NCBI GenBank assembly: GCA_021788565.1
Contig: JAJYKO010000157.1
Span: 1 to 8,988 of the forward strand
Length of the DNA stretch: 8,988 nt
From: Chloroflexota bacterium
GTDB lineage: Bacteria; Chloroflexota; UBA6077
Direction: 5' to 3'
In this document: positions 7,325 to 8,988 of the stretch, one piece after another
How positions within the stretch are numbered: position 1 is the first letter of the stretch
Layout: the number at the start of each line of letters is the position of its first letter
Translations under genes and position numbers: made by a program
Notes under the pieces: generated by a model
Database searches by the model: none
The model's input: the letters and a program-made list of their open reading frames with translations, nothing else
What the model was told of the DNA's origin: nothing

Positions 7325-7357
7325 AGGGTGGTTACACGAGACAGGCTTCTCGTCCCT
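7325..7357 (+). promoter_or_regulatory. T-box antiterminator
   Basis: AGGG (7325-7328) pairs with CCCT (7354-7357), and ACGAG (7336-7340) pairs with CTCGT (7349-7353). This leaves the TGGTTAC bulge that would bind the tRNA acceptor end. The 3' strand is shared with the terminator hairpin, so the two folds exclude each other. The bulge reads TGGTTACACG rather than the commoner TGGNACCGCG. Confidence 0.82.
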
Positions 7358-7387
7358 GAGGGGATCGAGGGCCTGTCTCTGTTATTT
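7338..7387 (+). terminator. intrinsic terminator of the T-box leader
   Basis: GAGACAGGC (7338-7346) pairs perfectly with GCCTGTCTC (7371-7379). Inside it, CTCG (7349-7352) pairs with CGAG (7366-7369), and CCC with GGG, giving a long GC-rich hairpin. It is followed by TGTTATTT, a modest U-rich tract. It forms when the antiterminator does not. Confidence 0.82.
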
Positions 7388-7412
7388 GAGGACATAGATG
7401 CGTGTCAATTCC

Positions 7413-7468
7413 TGTAGGGGCGGCCGACTCTGGCCGCCCGCGGGCCGGCAGGGCCGCCGGCCCCTACA
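7413..7468 (+). repeat. compact palindromic repeat (TGTAGGGG...CCCCTACA) in the metX leader
   Basis: Terminal inverted repeats TGTAGGGG (7413-7420) and CCCCTACA (7461-7468) enclose two GC-rich hairpins. One pairs GGGCGGCC (7418-7425) with GGCCGCCC (7432-7439). The other pairs GGGCCGGC (7442-7449) with GCCGGCCC (7456-7463). The 56-bp element resembles short interspersed palindromes with GTAGGGGC ends that occur in many copies in some bacterial genomes. It lies between the T-box terminator and the metX ribosome site and has no U tract, so it is probably not a terminator. Repeat status cannot be shown from one copy. Confidence 0.6.
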
Positions 7469-7489
7469 CCTACGGTTAGGGGCTCTCAG

Positions 7490-8704
7490 ATGGGTTCGGT
7501 AGCAAAGGAAAAGGGCTCGCTCGGCGAGGTCTCAACCCAATACTTCTCCTTCGCGGAACCGCCCAACGAAATGGTGCTGGATAGCGGAGAGAGGCTGGGT
7601 CCAATAACTCTGGCCTACGAGACCTACGGGCAGCTGAACGCCGACCGATCCAACGCCATCCTAACGTGCCACGCCCTCTCGGGCGACGCCCATGCCGCCG
7701 GAATTAGCGCGGGCGACGACGGCGTGAGCGCAGCGGACGTTGGGTTCGGAGCCACGAAGTCGGCCGATCGCAAGAGAATCGGCTGGTGGGACGGCATGAT
7801 CGGTCCGGGCAAGGCATTCGATACGGACCGCTACTTCGTGATCAGTTCCAACGTAATCGGTGGGTGCCGCGGGTCGACCGGACCGAGTTCCATCAACCCC
7901 GGCACCAGGCGACAGTACGGACTCAGCTTCCCGGTGGTCACCGTGGGCGACATGGTTCGCGCTCAGAAGGCGCTGATAGACAGCCTCGGGATTCGGCAAC
8001 TTCTTTGCGTCACGGGGGGCTCCCTCGGAGGCATGCAGGCACTCCAGTGGGCTGTGTCCTACCACGACATGGTGAGATCGTGCATACCAATCGCCACCAC
8101 GGCGAGGCTCTCCGCACAGGGAATAGCCTTTGATGAGGTGGGGCGGCAGGCGATCATGGCAGATCAGAACTGGCACGGGGGAGACTACTACGGCAAGAAT
8201 ACTCCCCTGCCAGGCCTCGGAGTCGCGCGGATGGTCGGGCACATCACCTACCTGAGTGACGAATCTATGCACCGGAAGTTTGGACGGCGGCTGCGCAATA
8301 AGGAGAAGTACGGGTACGACTTCTCGACAGACTTTGAAGTGGAGAGCTACCTGCGCTACCAGGGAGACAGCTTCGTTCGCCGCTTCGACGCAAACAGCTA
8401 CCTGTATATAACCAAGGCGATCGACTACTTTGACCTGGCGAACGGCGATCAGGTTCTGGCCCTGGCCTTCAGGGGAGTCGAGGCGAGATTCCTGGTGATC
8501 TCCTTCAGTTCCGACTGGCTTTATCCGCCGTACCAGTCGAAGGAGATAGTGAAAGCGCTTAAGGCCAACAACGCGGACGTGAGCTACTGCGAGATTCCCT
8601 CCTCCTACGGCCACGATGCCTTCCTCCTGGAGGAGGAGGCCCAGACGCACATAATCAGAAGCTTCCTCGCCTACACATCGGCTAGAAAGGTAGACACAAG
8701 GTGA
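7490..8704 (+). CDS. metX: homoserine O-acyltransferase (MetX family)
   Basis: The 404-aa product is a full-length alpha/beta-hydrolase-fold MetX. It transfers an acyl group, usually acetyl from acetyl-CoA, to homoserine, the committing step of methionine synthesis in the cytoplasm. Visible motifs are [10 protein letters not shown] (about 42-51), [10 protein letters not shown] near 60-69, [15 protein letters not shown], and [17 protein letters not shown], the conserved MetX segment. The nucleophile elbow GGSLGGMQ contains Ser178. The rest of the triad is Asp342 in SSDWLYPP and His375 in YGHDAFL. Start ATG 7490 has AGGGG (7478-7482) 7 nt upstream. Acetyl versus succinyl specificity cannot be settled by eye. 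Expression is probably set by the upstream Met T-box. The stop overlaps the metW start by 4 bp, the usual metX-metW arrangement. Confidence 0.96.
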   Translation: MGSVAKEKGSLGEVSTQYFSFAEPPNEMVLDSGERLGPITLAYETYGQLNADRSNAILTCHALSGDAHAAGISAGDDGVSAADVGFGATKSADRKRIGWWDGMIGPGKAFDTDRYFVISSNVIGGCRGSTGPSSINPGTRRQYGLSFPVVTVGDMVRAQKALIDSLGIRQLLCVTGGSLGGMQALQWAVSYHDMVRSCIPIATTARLSAQGIAFDEVGRQAIMADQNWHGGDYYGKNTPLPGLGVARMVGHITYLSDESMHRKFGRRLRNKEKYGYDFSTDFEVESYLRYQGDSFVRRFDANSYLYITKAIDYFDLANGDQVLALAFRGVEARFLVISFSSDWLYPPYQSKEIVKALKANNADVSYCEIPSSYGHDAFLLEEEAQTHIIRSFLAYTSARKVDTR

Positions 8705-8988
8705 GCGCCATAACGGTGCCGAACGCTAGCGATACAGGGCTGAACTCCGGCAGAATCGACCTGCAACTGATCTGCGAGATGATCGAGCCGGGGAGCAGCG
8801 TCCTGGATTTGGGGTGCGGTGACGGGGAACTGATGGAGCTGCTGGTGAAGGAGCGCCAGGTTACCGCCAGGGGGGTGGAGATCTCCGAAGAAGGGGTCTA
8901 CCGTTGCATAGCCAGAGGGCTCTCGGTCCACCATGGAGACCTGGACGAGGGATTGGAGGACTATCCGGATGAGGCGTTCGACTACGTG
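8701..8988 (+). CDS. metW: MetW-like methyltransferase-fold protein (partial, 3' end outside window)
   Basis: The first 96 codons are present from GTG 8701, overlapping the metX stop as GTGA, and the frame is open at the right edge. The translation shows an N-terminal helix ([16 protein letters not shown]), then [15 protein letters not shown] (about 34-48), a class I SAM-binding motif. [20 protein letters not shown] continues the fold, with its acidic residue at the end of strand 2, and HHGDLDEGL and FDYV follow. This pattern and its place after metX identify MetW, a small methyltransferase-fold protein that works with MetX in methionine synthesis. It should share the T-box control of metX. 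Confidence 0.92.
   Translation, partial: MSAITVPNASDTGLNSGRIDLQLICEMIEPGSSVLDLGCGDGELMELLVKERQVTARGVEISEEGVYRCIARGLSVHHGDLDEGLEDYPDEAFDYV

Larger units (their letters stand above)
7080..7387 (+). ncRNA. T-box leader, probably methionine (tRNA-Met) specific, upstream of metX
   Basis: The leader carries the ordered hallmarks of a transcription-attenuating T-box. GACGAGTA lies at 7098-7105. A stem I helix pairs CCGGTC (7107-7112) with GACCGG (7159-7164). The AGAGAGC bulge motif is at 7124-7130, and an upper helix pairs GCCGC (7129-7133) with GCGGC (7146-7150). The specifier region GAAAATG ends with the codon ATG (7170-7172), which fits Met and the downstream metX. AGTAGG (7211-7216) follows, then a stem III-like hairpin (7264-7291) and the T-box AGGGTGGT (7325-7332). 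TGGT can pair with the ACCA end of a tRNA with A73. By family knowledge uncharged tRNA stabilises the antiterminator and allows transcription into metX. The lower part of stem I was not resolved, and the specifier frame is inferred partly from gene context. Confidence 0.88.

Noticed and set aside
7661..8650. A 329-codon minus-strand open frame opposite metX
   Set aside because: metX on the plus strand is full length with all catalytic motifs. The antisense frame shows no recognisable domain and is a GC-rich coding shadow.

Overview
The window looks like a piece of a GC-rich bacterial chromosome carrying housekeeping and signalling genes. Four things shape the lineage guess: a MASE3-GAF-GAF-PAS histidine kinase, a GC-rich Met-type T-box leader in front of metX-metW, a pyruvate kinase homologue with a K+-independent-type signature, and short palindromic GTAGGGG-type repeats. 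Together they fit Chloroflexota (Dehalococcoidia/Anaerolineae-like) best. A deep-branching Firmicutes or actinobacterial relative cannot be excluded without a database search. No phage, transposase, CRISPR, rRNA or tRNA was seen.

Layout. (1) Positions 1-2542, minus strand: a large membrane sensor histidine kinase, open at the left edge, so its ATPase domain lies outside. (2) Positions 2702-4650, plus strand, divergent from the kinase: a two-gene unit. A 252-aa protein I cannot name overlaps by 4 bp (GTGA) a 397-aa pyruvate kinase homologue. That homologue lacks the C-terminal domain and has altered active-site residues. (3) Positions 4740-6892, minus strand, convergent with the previous unit: an MFS transporter followed 2 nt later by a RibD-C/dihydrofolate-reductase-like reductase. 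(4) Positions 6893-7489: a divergent control region. It holds a probable minus-strand promoter for the MFS unit, a near-consensus plus-strand sigma70-type promoter, a methionine T-box leader with antiterminator and terminator, and a compact inverted repeat. (5) Positions 7490-8988, plus strand: metX and the start of metW, overlapping by 4 bp, with metW cut by the right edge.

How the parts work together. The best-supported regulatory story is that uncharged tRNA-Met is sensed by the T-box, which lets transcription read through the 7338-7387 terminator into metX-metW (homoserine acylation and its partner protein). The kinase, the unknown/pyruvate-kinase pair and the MFS/reductase pair have no evident functional link to methionine synthesis. 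I found no convincing new multi-gene system. The most unusual items are the altered pyruvate kinase homologue with its uncharacterised overlapping partner, and the inverted repeat lying between the T-box terminator and metX.
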